Shown here piece by piece: positions 43,296-56,905 of a DNA stretch of 64,000 nucleotides. A model generated the notes under the pieces. The model was not told the DNA's origin. It saw only the letters and a program-made list of their open reading frames with translations, and did no database searches. Source of the DNA: Marinococcus luteus (GTDB lineage Bacteria > Bacillota > Bacilli > Bacillales > Marinococcaceae); the NCBI RefSeq assembly GCF_900106595.1, contig NZ_FNNC01000002.1, positions 186,001-250,000 of the forward strand, in the 5' to 3' direction. Every line of letters begins with the position of its first letter. The first letter of the stretch is position 1. The position numbers were made by a program, and so were the translations under genes.

Positions 43296-44564
43296 TTAAA
43301 GGTTATTCCAGGTATTATTAATTTTATTCCTATTTCTCACAGCTTTCTCGGCATCTTTATTACGAGTTTCAATTAAGGTAAATTGAACGCTTTGTTTTAT
43401 CAAACCTAACCATACCGGCATATTAAAACTCAATGGATTGCCACGCTTCATAATAATTTTAGCCACGTTACCACTTGCTGCTACTGAGTGGCTTATAAAC
43501 AACATTTTTTCCAGACGAATATTTTGTTCTAATTCATCTAAATTTCTATCTAAATATAAACCAGGTGTCTCATACGGGTCACTTGTTTTTTTATGATACA
43601 ATCTGTTTAACAATTCAATACTTCCCGGAACTGTGCTCATCGTTAAAAAATGCCTTAAATCGTATCCTTCTACATACATCCATCTTGCGATATCTGCAAA
43701 AGTACGGTCATTCTCTCCTAAACTGCCAAATTGTAACAATTGAGTAAAGCCCCAACCCGGTACAGGCAAACCCATTTTTGTACATGCATCTGATAGTAAA
43801 TGACCTAGCCATAAAAGTGGAGCAAATATTTTATCGTTTAGAGAAGCTTTACCTAAGTGGCTCATATCTACTGAATGAATAATCCCTTTACTATCTATAA
43901 AAGTTAAACTGTCATTCCAAATATCTAAGGTACCAAACAAAAGACCAAAAAAAGGATCATGGCCTAAACTCATCATTCTATGAGTTTTAGGATAAAAGCC
44001 ATTAACATCTCCTTGATAATTATTGAACCTTTTGCTTGTGCTGGCATCGTAATTTACTTTAAAGGTTTTTTCTAATTTAGTAATAATATTCTTGAAATCT
44101 CCACCTTCACCTCCTATCTTTTTTATTTCGCTTGTTAGTGCACTTCCTTTTTGATGATATTTACCTAGATAATTGATATCTTTCGGCAATTTAACTAAAA
44201 ACATATCAACTAAAACTCCTACCAAACCAATAGCAAAGGCTACAAAGTAATCAGTTTTGGTCAAAGGAGATAACAAATTTGCATTTGTATTAATTTCCTT
44301 TTCAATTTCTCTATGCGTTTGTTCTGAAAAATTTAAAAAATATTGTTTATCATAATTAATATCGTTTTTTGGAAGTTGTGAAAAGCTAGAGCTTTCACTT
44401 TCTTGACCTGTTAGTGACTCTAACTCTTTTTGCAATTGTTGCAGTTCTAAACTATTAGTCTTCGACTTTATATTATTTTGTCTCAAACGATTTTGAGAAT
44501 TTGCTAAGTCATTTTGGATTTCACCAAAGTCATTATCGAAATCAAAAATTTTCTTTTTTGTCAT
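43296..44564 (-). CDS. Unknown 422-aa protein with YdjM-like metal-hydrolase motif, island 2
   Basis: The N-terminal 95 residues are polar and coiled-coil-like. One membrane segment follows ('DYFVAFAIGLVGVLVDMFLV', about 104-123). Then come 'KTHRMMSLGHDPFFGLLFG' and 'LLWLGHLLSDACTKMGLPVPG'. The spacing of HR, GHD and H-L-L-S-D-x2-T-x2-G recalls the His/Asp core of YdjM-type membrane-bound metal-dependent hydrolases (PF04307). The C-terminus is helical. Good GGGAGAG site. AT-rich. Hydrolase assignment is a motif-level hypothesis. Confidence 0.75.
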   Translation of the reverse strand: MTKKKIFDFDNDFGEIQNDLANSQNRLRQNNIKSKTNSLELQQLQKELESLTGQESESSSFSQLPKNDINYDKQYFLNFSEQTHREIEKEINTNANLLSPLTKTDYFVAFAIGLVGVLVDMFLVKLPKDINYLGKYHQKGSALTSEIKKIGGEGGDFKNIITKLEKTFKVNYDASTSKRFNNYQGDVNGFYPKTHRMMSLGHDPFFGLLFGTLDIWNDSLTFIDSKGIIHSVDMSHLGKASLNDKIFAPLLWLGHLLSDACTKMGLPVPGWGFTQLLQFGSLGENDRTFADIARWMYVEGYDLRHFLTMSTVPGSIELLNRLYHKKTSDPYETPGLYLDRNLDELEQNIRLEKMLFISHSVAASGNVAKIIMKRGNPLSFNMPVWLGLIKQSVQFTLIETRNKDAEKAVRNRNKINNTWNNL

Positions 44565-44582
44565 TTAATATACTCTCCCTTA

Positions 44583-45590
44583 TTAAACAAATTCATCTAA
44601 ATTATGTTCTGAACGTTTGAGAGTAGTTTTTAAATATTGAATTGATTTCGATAAATTTTTAATTTGTTTTTTATTTTCTTTTTCGTTCATTTCTAAATCT
44701 GTAAGCTCTTCATTTAATTTTTTAATGACTTTTTTCTGTTCGCCAATCATTTCTTGGGCAAATCTAACATCATGTTGTTCAGATAAAATAATTTCTTTCA
44801 TAATAACTTCCAATTTTGCTCCTTCACGCAGAGCTAAGCTTGAAGAATCCTTTAACATTCCTCCTAAAGCCATACCGCTTAATGAACCAAAAATACTTCC
44901 TCCCCCGACTATAACTGTCATACCGCCAGCCATACCCATTCCGCCAGCAGCTACTGCACCACCACCAATTGCGGCCAACCCTGCATTTGTAGCCGCCGCC
45001 CCTGCCAAACCGGCTGGGGCGGCCAGCCCAGCAATAAAGGGGGTTGCAAGACCAGCGGTTAAAGCTATTAATAGTGCTCCTCCTCCAGCCCCTGCCAGCA
45101 TTTTTGTACCCACTTTAGAAATAGAACGCACTGATTTTTTAAATGTTTTATTTGTATTTTCAATAAATTCTTCGTCGATGTCTAATAAGCGTGCATAACG
45201 CACAACATTGTAATTGAGTATTTTTTTATCGTATTTTACTCTTTCATGTGTTTTAAATTTTATTTCATCGACAGGAAAGTACGGAACAAACAAATTCAGT
45301 TCCAACAATATTAAATACAAAGGTGTTCGAAGATTCTCACAATTTTTAACAGCGATCTCGCATTCTTCTATTAATTGTTTTTCTTCCTCAACAAGGGTCC
45401 ATTCATGATATTCCTCTCCATTTAATACATCTTCGACACCTTTAACCCAACTTTGCAGCCATTCTTCTTTTTTTTCTTTAATGGTATTATTTTTTTCAAA
45501 TTCAATATCAGACATTACTAAAGACCTTTGTAAACTAAAAAGTAATCGGGTTTGCCTTTTATCTAAACCAAATTTTTCCAAGACACTCAT
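44583..45590 (-). CDS. Glycine-rich membrane-inserting protein, island 2
   Basis: 335 aa. A helical, acidic N-terminal domain (residues 1-165, possibly TerB-like) leads into a Gly/Ala-rich hydrophobic region about 166-250 ('AGAGGGALLIALTAGLATPF', 'AAIGGGAVAAGGMGMAGGM', 'VIVGGGSIFGSLSGMALGG') and a C-terminal coiled coil rich in Lys/Glu. The core pattern GGGA-x-x-AGG-x-GMAGGM is shared with the 336-aa island 1 protein of nearly the same length. GGGGGA site. First gene of the island 2 operon; promoter probably in 45591-45680. Confidence 0.75.
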   Translation of the reverse strand: MSVLEKFGLDKRQTRLLFSLQRSLVMSDIEFEKNNTIKEKKEEWLQSWVKGVEDVLNGEEYHEWTLVEEEKQLIEECEIAVKNCENLRTPLYLILLELNLFVPYFPVDEIKFKTHERVKYDKKILNYNVVRYARLLDIDEEFIENTNKTFKKSVRSISKVGTKMLAGAGGGALLIALTAGLATPFIAGLAAPAGLAGAAATNAGLAAIGGGAVAAGGMGMAGGMTVIVGGGSIFGSLSGMALGGMLKDSSSLALREGAKLEVIMKEIILSEQHDVRFAQEMIGEQKKVIKKLNEELTDLEMNEKENKKQIKNLSKSIQYLKTTLKRSEHNLDEFV

Positions 45591-45682
45591 AAAAATCCCC
45601 CTAGTATGTTTTTATAACTAACAATATTTTCTAATAATATAGTACTATATGCGAGACTATAAAACTATATTTTTTTAAAAAT

Positions 45683-45728
45683 ATGACAAATCCGATTCAG
45701 TTAATTTTTACTGAATCGGATTTGTCAT
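45683..45728. terminator. Perfect 19-bp inverted repeat, probable bidirectional terminator
   Basis: ATGACAAATCCGATTCAGT / ACTGAATCGGATTTGTCAT with an 8-base loop. It lies after the MFS gene end (45770, minus) and before the island 2 promoter region. T-rich sequence follows on the minus strand. The arms are longer than usual for a terminator, so a recombination or binding site is also possible. Confidence 0.55.
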
Positions 45729-45769
45729 TAACAGAGATGCAAATTAATAAAAAGTCCCTTCTCAAATAA

Positions 45770-46936
45770 TTATGACTTAGTAGGTTCACTTCCCCGCACC
45801 CGCGGCGACCGGTACGCCATAAGCGCAATCGCCATGGCGACCACTACGAGGGCGCTTCCGGCCCAGGAGGTAGCCGCGACGACGGACTGTTCCACGACGA
45901 TGCCGCCGAGAATAGAACCGATCGCAATGCCGACCTGGAGCGCCGAAGTGTTCACGCTCTGCTGGATATCCGACGTTTCCGGCGCGACGGCAATCAAATA
46001 GCTCTGCTGCGCCGGGGCGATCGACCAGCTGAGAATGCCCCAGATGATGACCGCTATGATAAAGAGGGCCATCGAGTTCGTTGCAAACGGCAGGATGAAT
46101 AAGATGACCGCAAACGATGCGATGAACGTGAGTGACATTTTTTTGGAGCCGAACTGGTCGGTCAGCCAGCCGCCGACGCCCCCGCCGGAGACCGCAGCAG
46201 CACCAAATATGAAGAACATGGCGCTGATCCAGAACGAGTTCAGTCCCATCGTCTCCTGCATGAATGGGTTAAAGTAGCCGTACAGCGTATAGTGGCCCGC
46301 GAGTACGAGCAGCGTCACGCTGTGGATACCGACGATCTTGATATCCTTGAGCGAGCGGATCTGCTGGCCGACCGTGACCACCTGTTCCGGCTGCATGCGC
46401 GGCAGGAAGCGGACCATGAGTGCGCCGATGAATACGGTCAGCACCGCGATCATGACAAAAATGATGCGCCAGCCGAACGCGTCCCCGATAAGCACGCCGA
46501 GCGGCACCCCGAGCACGAGCGCCGAGCTCACGCCCATCGTGACGAGGCCGATGCTGCGGGAGCGGTACTTCGCTTCCACGAGCTTCGGCGCCATCGTGAG
46601 CGCGAGCACGATAATGAGCGCGGCGCTGGCCGCCGTGACGAACCGGGCGGCCATCAGCACCGCGAATGTCGGAGCAAAGCTTGCGCCGACATTCGCGATG
46701 GCAAACACCGCAAGCGCCCACATGTAGACGGTTTTGCGCTCCACGTTGGACGTAAACGAAAGCAATAGCGGTCCCGCCACCGCAAAAACGAGGGCAAAAA
46801 TTGTAATCAGCTGCCCGGCAATCGCAATAGAAACCCCTAAATCCTCCGAAATGAGCGGCAGAATGCCGCTGATAATCAGTTCGACCATGCCGACGATAAA
46901 CGCCGACACCGCCAATAAGTATACACGTGAATTCAT
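45770..46936 (-). CDS. MFS transporter, DHA1 drug/metabolite efflux type
   Basis: 388 aa with 12 helices. It opens 'MNSRVYLLAVSAFIVGMVELIISGILPLISEDLGVSIAIAGQL', has the motif-B/C region 'RFVTAASAALIIVLALTMAPKLVEAKYRSRSIGLVTMGVSSALVLGVPLG' and the motif A-like 'GGWLTDQFGSKK'. Related to AraJ/PbuE-type exporters of sugars, purines or drugs. Substrate unknown. Monocistronic. Confidence 0.87.
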   Translation of the reverse strand: MNSRVYLLAVSAFIVGMVELIISGILPLISEDLGVSIAIAGQLITIFALVFAVAGPLLLSFTSNVERKTVYMWALAVFAIANVGASFAPTFAVLMAARFVTAASAALIIVLALTMAPKLVEAKYRSRSIGLVTMGVSSALVLGVPLGVLIGDAFGWRIIFVMIAVLTVFIGALMVRFLPRMQPEQVVTVGQQIRSLKDIKIVGIHSVTLLVLAGHYTLYGYFNPFMQETMGLNSFWISAMFFIFGAAAVSGGGVGGWLTDQFGSKKMSLTFIASFAVILFILPFATNSMALFIIAVIIWGILSWSIAPAQQSYLIAVAPETSDIQQSVNTSALQVGIAIGSILGGIVVEQSVVAATSWAGSALVVVAMAIALMAYRSPRVRGSEPTKS

Positions 46937-47048
46937 AAAGCAATGACCTTCGAAAGACTGTTGTGTCTTCCGTCCCTTTCTATCCTAAAATCTTCTATTT
47001 CATTCTAACACGAACCTGACACCGGAAACGATATTCTGCCTGCACGAA

Positions 47049-47085
47049 AAAAGGCAGCACCCAAACGGGCCCTGCCTTCTCTCCT
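47049..47085 (-). terminator. Terminator of the 117-aa gene
   Basis: AAGGCAG / CTGCCTT stem with A/T runs, immediately after the stop of the gene at 47087-47440. Confidence 0.6.
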
Positions 47086-47086
47086 G

Positions 47087-47440
47087 TTATATCAGCTGCA
47101 CATTTGGTGTCGTTTTTTCGTGATTCTGGTACTGCCTGGCCATAATGCCTTCCGGGGTAATCTCCCAATCGGTGATTGTAAGCACCAATTCGTGCCGAAA
47201 ACCGGTCAAACGGCAGGAGGCCAGCTCCTCTATGTGTACCGGGCGCCCCTGCAGTTCTTCCAGCAGCTCATACGTTTCCGGTTTCCACATCATATATTCG
47301 TCGTAAAAGAAGGGAATGAGTAATCCTTCTTTTCGTTCCTTCGCCTGTTCGAAGTTTACAATTGCACTATCACGAAAAAGAGAGCCGATGTCTTCCCAGC
47401 GATCCGAGCGGACCTGGGCTGCAATGAATGTGTTTCTCAT
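47087..47440 (-). CDS. Hypothetical protein, 117 aa
   Basis: Soluble protein with no signal or membrane segment; I recognise no family. It is rich in Glu and aromatic residues ('LIPFFYDEYMMWKPETYELLEEL'). Start 47440 (MRNTFIAAQ) follows AAAGGAG by 8 nt; the longer frame back to 47530 lacks a site. Monocistronic with its own terminator. The 47441-47739 gap contains only the lacZ 3' end terminator. Confidence 0.7.
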   Translation of the reverse strand: MRNTFIAAQVRSDRWEDIGSLFRDSAIVNFEQAKERKEGLLIPFFYDEYMMWKPETYELLEELQGRPVHIEELASCRLTGFRHELVLTITDWEITPEGIMARQYQNHEKTTPNVQLI

Positions 47441-47605
47441 AATGACAACTCCTTTCCTCTCCCTATTCCCAAAAGAAAGGAAAGTTATACATGAATGGTG
47501 AATGTTTTCATGAGAAGCACCCAAATTCACTGCGGCTGAAACAGTTCCACGAGCAACACCGTGTCAGGATTAAAGTACTTAGTATTGAACATGGTGATTA
47601 CCCAC

Positions 47606-47636
47606 GCAAAAAGACAGCCTTCTGCATGGCTGCCTT
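47606..47636 (-). terminator. Likely terminator of the beta-galactosidase operon
   Basis: Minus strand AAAAGGCAGCC / GGCTGTCTTTTT hairpin, 105 bp after the lacZ stop. Confidence 0.6.
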
Positions 47637-47739
47637 TTCACTGGATAGAATGCGCATGTATTCTACTGTCCCTACAGGACGTCTTTAGAATATCTTACTA
47701 CTCGCTTTGTATTCACAGCTCAAAACGTATTAATTCATT

Positions 47740-52848
<5,109 letters not shown>

Positions 52849-53004
52849 TATATATCTTCCTTTCACCGCTAGCGTGTATTTTGTGTTTTCCTGGAAAAGC
52901 TATCCTTTCACAGAAACACCCAGAATCCCGGCAATAAACTGGTTCTCCCGAACTTTTAGTGAAGGAAAATGTGAGCGTATGTAAGATAAAAGATTATTTT
53001 TTCG

Positions 53005-53735
53005 CTATACCTTCAGCCAAATATAGAGCACTTTTTGACGCAAAGGATCGACGTTGGCTCCATCACACATTTGGCGTTTAATCACCTTAATACGGTTCAC
53101 ACACCCTTCCACTATCCTATTACTTCAATGGAAACGATAGGCATTGGTGACGGCGTTTCAGTCCGAATAAAAGTAGATGTTGACGTTTTGAATTTCGGGA
53201 ATAGAGCTTTGAAGCCTGCTGTACCCAGGCTTCAAAGGACGCCAAGTCGGTTCGATGCTGAAAGGTCTCCACCATAGATTCCACTTCCCGAAGGGAGGGT
53301 ATTGATCCTCTAATACCTTGATGGCAACTGCTCCCTGCGATGAAAGGGCTGATGGGGCCAAAGATACGTATGGAGACGATTTCGCGACAAAGGTAACACA
53401 TGTGGGAGGCGGGGAGGCGTTCTCTGTCGGATTAGCGTGTAAATGAGTGAGAACATCCTTTAAGGTCGAAAAGGATCTTCGGTAGCCTTGGGCTTGAATG
53501 ACAGTGAAAATATAGGGGAAGATAGATACACCTTTCTTGACTAACGGAAGGACGATCGATCGATACGGTTCCACGCTATAGGAGCTTTGGTGTTCGTGGC
53601 CCATAGGCGTCCGGAGGGAACAGTATTTCCGGACCGTCTTTCGATCTAGGGAAAAATTCCGGCTGATGCGAGAGAGCGAAATGCCTTGTCAATGCTGAGC
53701 CTGAACTTATTGAATTACGTGCCATTTTTGCTCTT
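53005..53735 (-). pseudogene. ISL3 transposase, central HTH and C-terminal fragment
   Basis: Read across frames on the minus strand. 'ISLSRISRNFSLDRKTVRKY' is the internal helix-turn-helix, 'EPYRSIVLPLVKKGVSIFPY' follows, then 'FEAWVQQASKL' in a shifted frame. The end 'IVEGCVNRIKVIKRQMCDGA' plus 'DPLRQKVLYIWLKV' and a stop at 53005 is the ISL3 C-terminal signature (VEGxxNRxKxIKRQM) containing the catalytic Glu. Several frameshifts and stops make it non-functional. Confidence 0.75.
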
Positions 53736-53764
53736 CCTTTTCGGTCCATGGGCGCGAGACTAGA

Positions 53765-54110
53765 TCACTTGTTGTTGACGCTGAGGAAACGAACGAGACC
53801 GAAATTTTCCACCTTTCTCAGAAAAACTCGTTTCAACCAGTGATCGATCGGGTCAATGTTTGACCGGCCGATAGGACCATAGAGGGATGCGACTTCGCCG
53901 TAATTAAAAGAAAAACCCAACGCGGCCTCGATTTGGTGGACTAGGTGGTCCGCAGGCACTAACTAATCCAACTGAATGGTCACTTTCCATTAACGAGCTT
54001 CTTTCGTATTCCGCCTCATCATGCACCATAACCCCTTTCCAGGCTACTTCTTTTTATCATAGCATAAAAAAACTGTCGACACGCTCTCAAATTAGAGCCA
54101 TTGTCGACAG
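53765..54110 (-). pseudogene. IS1182-family transposase N-terminal fragment nested in the ISL3 element
   Basis: Minus strand 'VTIQLD-stop-LVPADHLVHQIEAALGFSFNYGEVASLYG' then 'GRSNIDPIDHW' matches the IS1182-type N-terminus (LVPxDHLVRxIE, DFSFIY, GRPSIDPV), with an in-frame TAG in place of Gln. A dyad CTGTCGACA/TGTCGACAG at 54074-54111 just upstream could be part of that element's end. Only the first 60-70 residues remain. Confidence 0.65.
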
Positions 54111-54149
54111 CGGAGGAAGAAGCCCGTTTAGTGAGGCAAGATCGAAGCC

Positions 54150-54443
54150 GTTCGGTTTTCCGAGCATAAGGACAATACTAGGTCGGATGCCGTTCTATAA
54201 AAATAAGCTAGGTACAGGACAAAAGAATTTCCGACACCGAAGGTGAAGGAGATCCGCACGCTCACCAATCGGGGTATCGATTAACGTACTCCAATCATGA
54301 CTGTTAATACGTTCCGGTACATGGCCACAAGACAGGCAAATACCGTAAGGAAACGGATTTTTGAGATAGAAATTCATCTGGATCGACGATATAACAGCTT
54401 GTAAACAGTCGCGCCCGGGATACAAACCGAACACGTTCATCAA
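54150..54443 (-). pseudogene. ISL3 transposase, N-terminal zinc-ribbon fragment
   Basis: Minus strand 'NPFPYGICLSCGHVPERINSHDWSTLIDTPIGERADLLHLRCRKFFC' follows the ISL3 N-terminal pattern (CPxCG, R-x-HS, DLP-x-G, L-x-L-x-x-RRFFC). The frame then breaks. The first part of the catalytic domain expected after this is missing, replaced by the IS1182-like piece. Confidence 0.65.
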
Positions 54444-54586
54444 ACTGTCCCCTTCCCCCCTCGTGATACCATTCCTATTCCCTTAACTACCTTCACTAAA
54501 AGGTCGGGAGGACCCAAGATTGGCCAGTCTTGATACTTATCTCTCTTGTAGAAAAACAAATTATAAAGAGTTGTTAGTGTTAATTA

Positions 54587-55342
54587 TTAAGAAGTTTTGC
54601 GCTCGCCCTCTCGCGTCTTGGCCCGAGATTGCTTTCCAGAAGTAGTTTTTGGTTGATTCAACTCTTTCTCTGACATCAACGGAACGACTCCAAGAATAGG
54701 TAATTGAAGTTCTTTTTCAATATCTTCTTCATTTTTAATTGTTTTATCTAAGAATTCAAGTAAAAATGCAATACCTATTCCTACTATGAACCCAATCACC
54801 AATGCTATAACTAAGTTTAAAGTAGGTTGTGGAAAAACCGGGTTTTCACTATCTTCAATTTGTGCTTCTGAGAGTATGCTAACATTATCTACATCCATAA
54901 TATTTGAAATTTCTTGTTCAAAAATTTGGCTTAATGTGTTTACTACAGAAACAGCTTTTTGAGGATCTTCATCTTCTACAGTGACAGTAACTACTTGTGA
55001 TTCTTCTTCGGCTGAGACATTAATTTGAGAACGAAGATCGCTTACCGTTCCTTGATAATTTGTTTCTTCCATTACAGAGTTTAATATAGCTGGGCTTACC
55101 ATAATAACGTTATATGTATTAATGAGCTCTCGGCTTGACTGCAAATCGGTCGCTGATAACTCTTCGTTTTCTGTTTGTGATTGGTTAACTAAAATTTGAG
55201 AAGAAGCTTCATATTGGGGTGTTAAAATGAAAAATGTTACAAATGCACTGATAAGCAAAGCACCAATTGTTGTTCCAATAATGACATTAAATCTTTTTTT
55301 GATTGTTTGAAATACTTCTTTGAAATTTATTGTTTCTTCCAT
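54587..55342 (-). CDS. Polysaccharide co-polymerase (Wzz/YveK/CapA-type chain length determinant)
   Basis: 251 aa. Two membrane helices (about 21-41 'VIIGTTIGALLISAFVTFFI' and 175-197 'LVIALVIGFIVGIGIAFLLEF') flank an extracellular coiled domain. The Pro-rich 'NPVFPQPTLN' precedes the second helix, as in Wzz/Wzc proteins. It ends in a basic Ser/Thr-rich tail. In Gram-positives it usually partners with a BY-kinase; none is visible here. Start 55342 uses GGAGG 6 nt upstream. Last gene of the polysaccharide operon, next to the IS remnant. Confidence 0.85.
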   Translation of the reverse strand: MEETINFKEVFQTIKKRFNVIIGTTIGALLISAFVTFFILTPQYEASSQILVNQSQTENEELSATDLQSSRELINTYNVIMVSPAILNSVMEETNYQGTVSDLRSQINVSAEEESQVVTVTVEDEDPQKAVSVVNTLSQIFEQEISNIMDVDNVSILSEAQIEDSENPVFPQPTLNLVIALVIGFIVGIGIAFLLEFLDKTIKNEEDIEKELQLPILGVVPLMSEKELNQPKTTSGKQSRAKTREGERKTS

Positions 55343-55584
55343 AGTTTCCTCCACTTAATTATTATTGATTGATACTAAGAAATTCATTCTTTGAAAATTT
55401 AGTTCTAAAGAGTAAAAGCTTTATATAGATATTTAAACTAATTTGTGAAGTGATAACAAAACCAATTGTACATACATCTTTTTCTATTTTCCTAACTTAA
55501 CATTAAAATAAGTCTCATACCATATTTATATTTTTTCAACATTTATGTTTCAATTTCTAATTGCTCTTTATAGTTCTATATTTA

Positions 55585-56880
55585 TTAACTTATTTTTTCA
55601 TCTTCTCTTTTGGCTAAAACTATCGAATAAACAATCAAGTAAACACTTAATAATGCACCCACGACAGAAAAAAGCACTACAGCAATCATATCATTTTCAA
55701 AAATCACAAAACCAATTACTAAAGCTATTACTCTTAAAATCACAGAAGCAATCTCATGCAGTAAATGAAACCTCTGGGCTTTTAATGCTGGAAGTGATTT
55801 TACACTAGGTCTATTTATAAACGAAAAAAATGAAGCAATAGCTATCCAACGTGCGTATTCACCTGCTTTATACCAGTCGTTCCCAAAAATAAAATCAAAT
55901 AGTGGTGGTCCAAAAGCAATTATAATACCAAAAGGGATAATACCTACTAATATTAGTGCCATAGTAGCTTTCAGCATTAATGGTGTTATTTTTTCATTGC
56001 TAAAGCTCGCTTTAGTGATTCTTGGATAAAAAACGTCCCCAACAGATTTAGCAATTAATTGTGAAGGCATTTTAAGTACAGTATTACCGATAGAATAAAA
56101 ACCTGCGGCGGCAGGACCAAAGAAAGTGCTGAGCATTATTATCGGTAAACTTTTCGAAGCTGCATTTATAACTTCTTGAGGAGCACGATATTTTGGAAAA
56201 TCATTATATTCTTTAGCGACCAAGAACAATTTTTCTTTTTTTATTTTAAATTCGTTCAGTGGGATAAATAATGATTTGTTCAACGAATAATAAGTCATCA
56301 TTAAAGATTTAATTAAATTACCTAAAGCTGCTAAAGTCACTAAAACTGCAGAAACAGGTGTAATCAAACCAATCACTATCATAGATCCGTATAGTAGTAT
56401 AGAATGGTTGAATTTTACTTTTGCAGACGTTTTGAAGTTATTGATTCTAATTAGCCATTGCTCAGACACTTGCAACATAGCTCCAAAAACTATTATTAAA
56501 GGTATAAAAAATAAATAAGGAGCTATTTGTCTTATATTAAATGTGTTAATTAAAAACTCTTGAAAGAAAGTTATTAACACAAAAGACAATCCACCCAAAA
56601 GAATTGACAAAATCAATGATAATTTTATAATCTCTTTAGCCTCAAATTTGTTTTTCGCTAAAACAATAGCTATAGGGTAAGTCAAGGCTGCAGCTGGAGT
56701 CACGATAGTGATCATTGCTAGAAAAACTCCAAGCAGGCCGAATGCTTCTGGACCGTAAATTCTAGTAATTAAAGGTGAAGAGGCTACTACTATAACCTGA
56801 GCTCCTGCAGTTCCTGAAGCTAATATAATTACATTTCTAACAAAAGAGCCGTTTGTAAGTACTTTAATTTTCTTTAACAT
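55585..56880 (-). CDS. Wzx-type oligosaccharide flippase
   Basis: 431 aa MATE/MOP-superfamily protein with about 12-14 helices. 'IILASGTAGAQVIVVASSPLITRIYGPEAFGLLG' is the typical first-helix region of RfbX/Wzx flippases, and 'QWLIRINNFKTSAK' is also characteristic. It flips undecaprenyl-linked repeat units to the outer face of the membrane. AGGAG precedes ATG. The 242-bp gap downstream (55343-55584) is AT-rich with no gene seen. Confidence 0.87.
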   Translation of the reverse strand: MLKKIKVLTNGSFVRNVIILASGTAGAQVIVVASSPLITRIYGPEAFGLLGVFLAMITIVTPAAALTYPIAIVLAKNKFEAKEIIKLSLILSILLGGLSFVLITFFQEFLINTFNIRQIAPYLFFIPLIIVFGAMLQVSEQWLIRINNFKTSAKVKFNHSILLYGSMIVIGLITPVSAVLVTLAALGNLIKSLMMTYYSLNKSLFIPLNEFKIKKEKLFLVAKEYNDFPKYRAPQEVINAASKSLPIIMLSTFFGPAAAGFYSIGNTVLKMPSQLIAKSVGDVFYPRITKASFSNEKITPLMLKATMALILVGIIPFGIIIAFGPPLFDFIFGNDWYKAGEYARWIAIASFFSFINRPSVKSLPALKAQRFHLLHEIASVILRVIALVIGFVIFENDMIAVVLFSVVGALLSVYLIVYSIVLAKREDEKIS

Positions 56881-56905
56881 GTCATACTCCTGAACTCATA
56901 AGTTA

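Larger units (their letters stand above)
52941..54514 (-). mobile_element. Decayed ISL3-family insertion sequence with terminal inverted repeats
   Basis: Left end 52941-52965 (GGTTCTCCCGAACTTTTAGT...) and right end 54490-54514 (complement GGTCCTCCCGACCTTTTAGT...) match at 23 of 25 positions as inverted repeats, giving a 1574-bp element. No clear 8-bp target duplication remains. Inside, on the minus strand, are an N-terminal zinc-ribbon piece, an unrelated IS1182-like piece, and the helix-turn-helix plus C-terminal part of the ISL3 transposase. The left end lies about 90 bp upstream of the GH42 start and may have cut into its promoter region. Confidence 0.7.

Noticed and set aside
53035-53277. 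80-aa plus-strand frame in the IS remnant
   Set aside because: Lies antisense to the ISL3 transposase C-terminal fragment and has no independent support.
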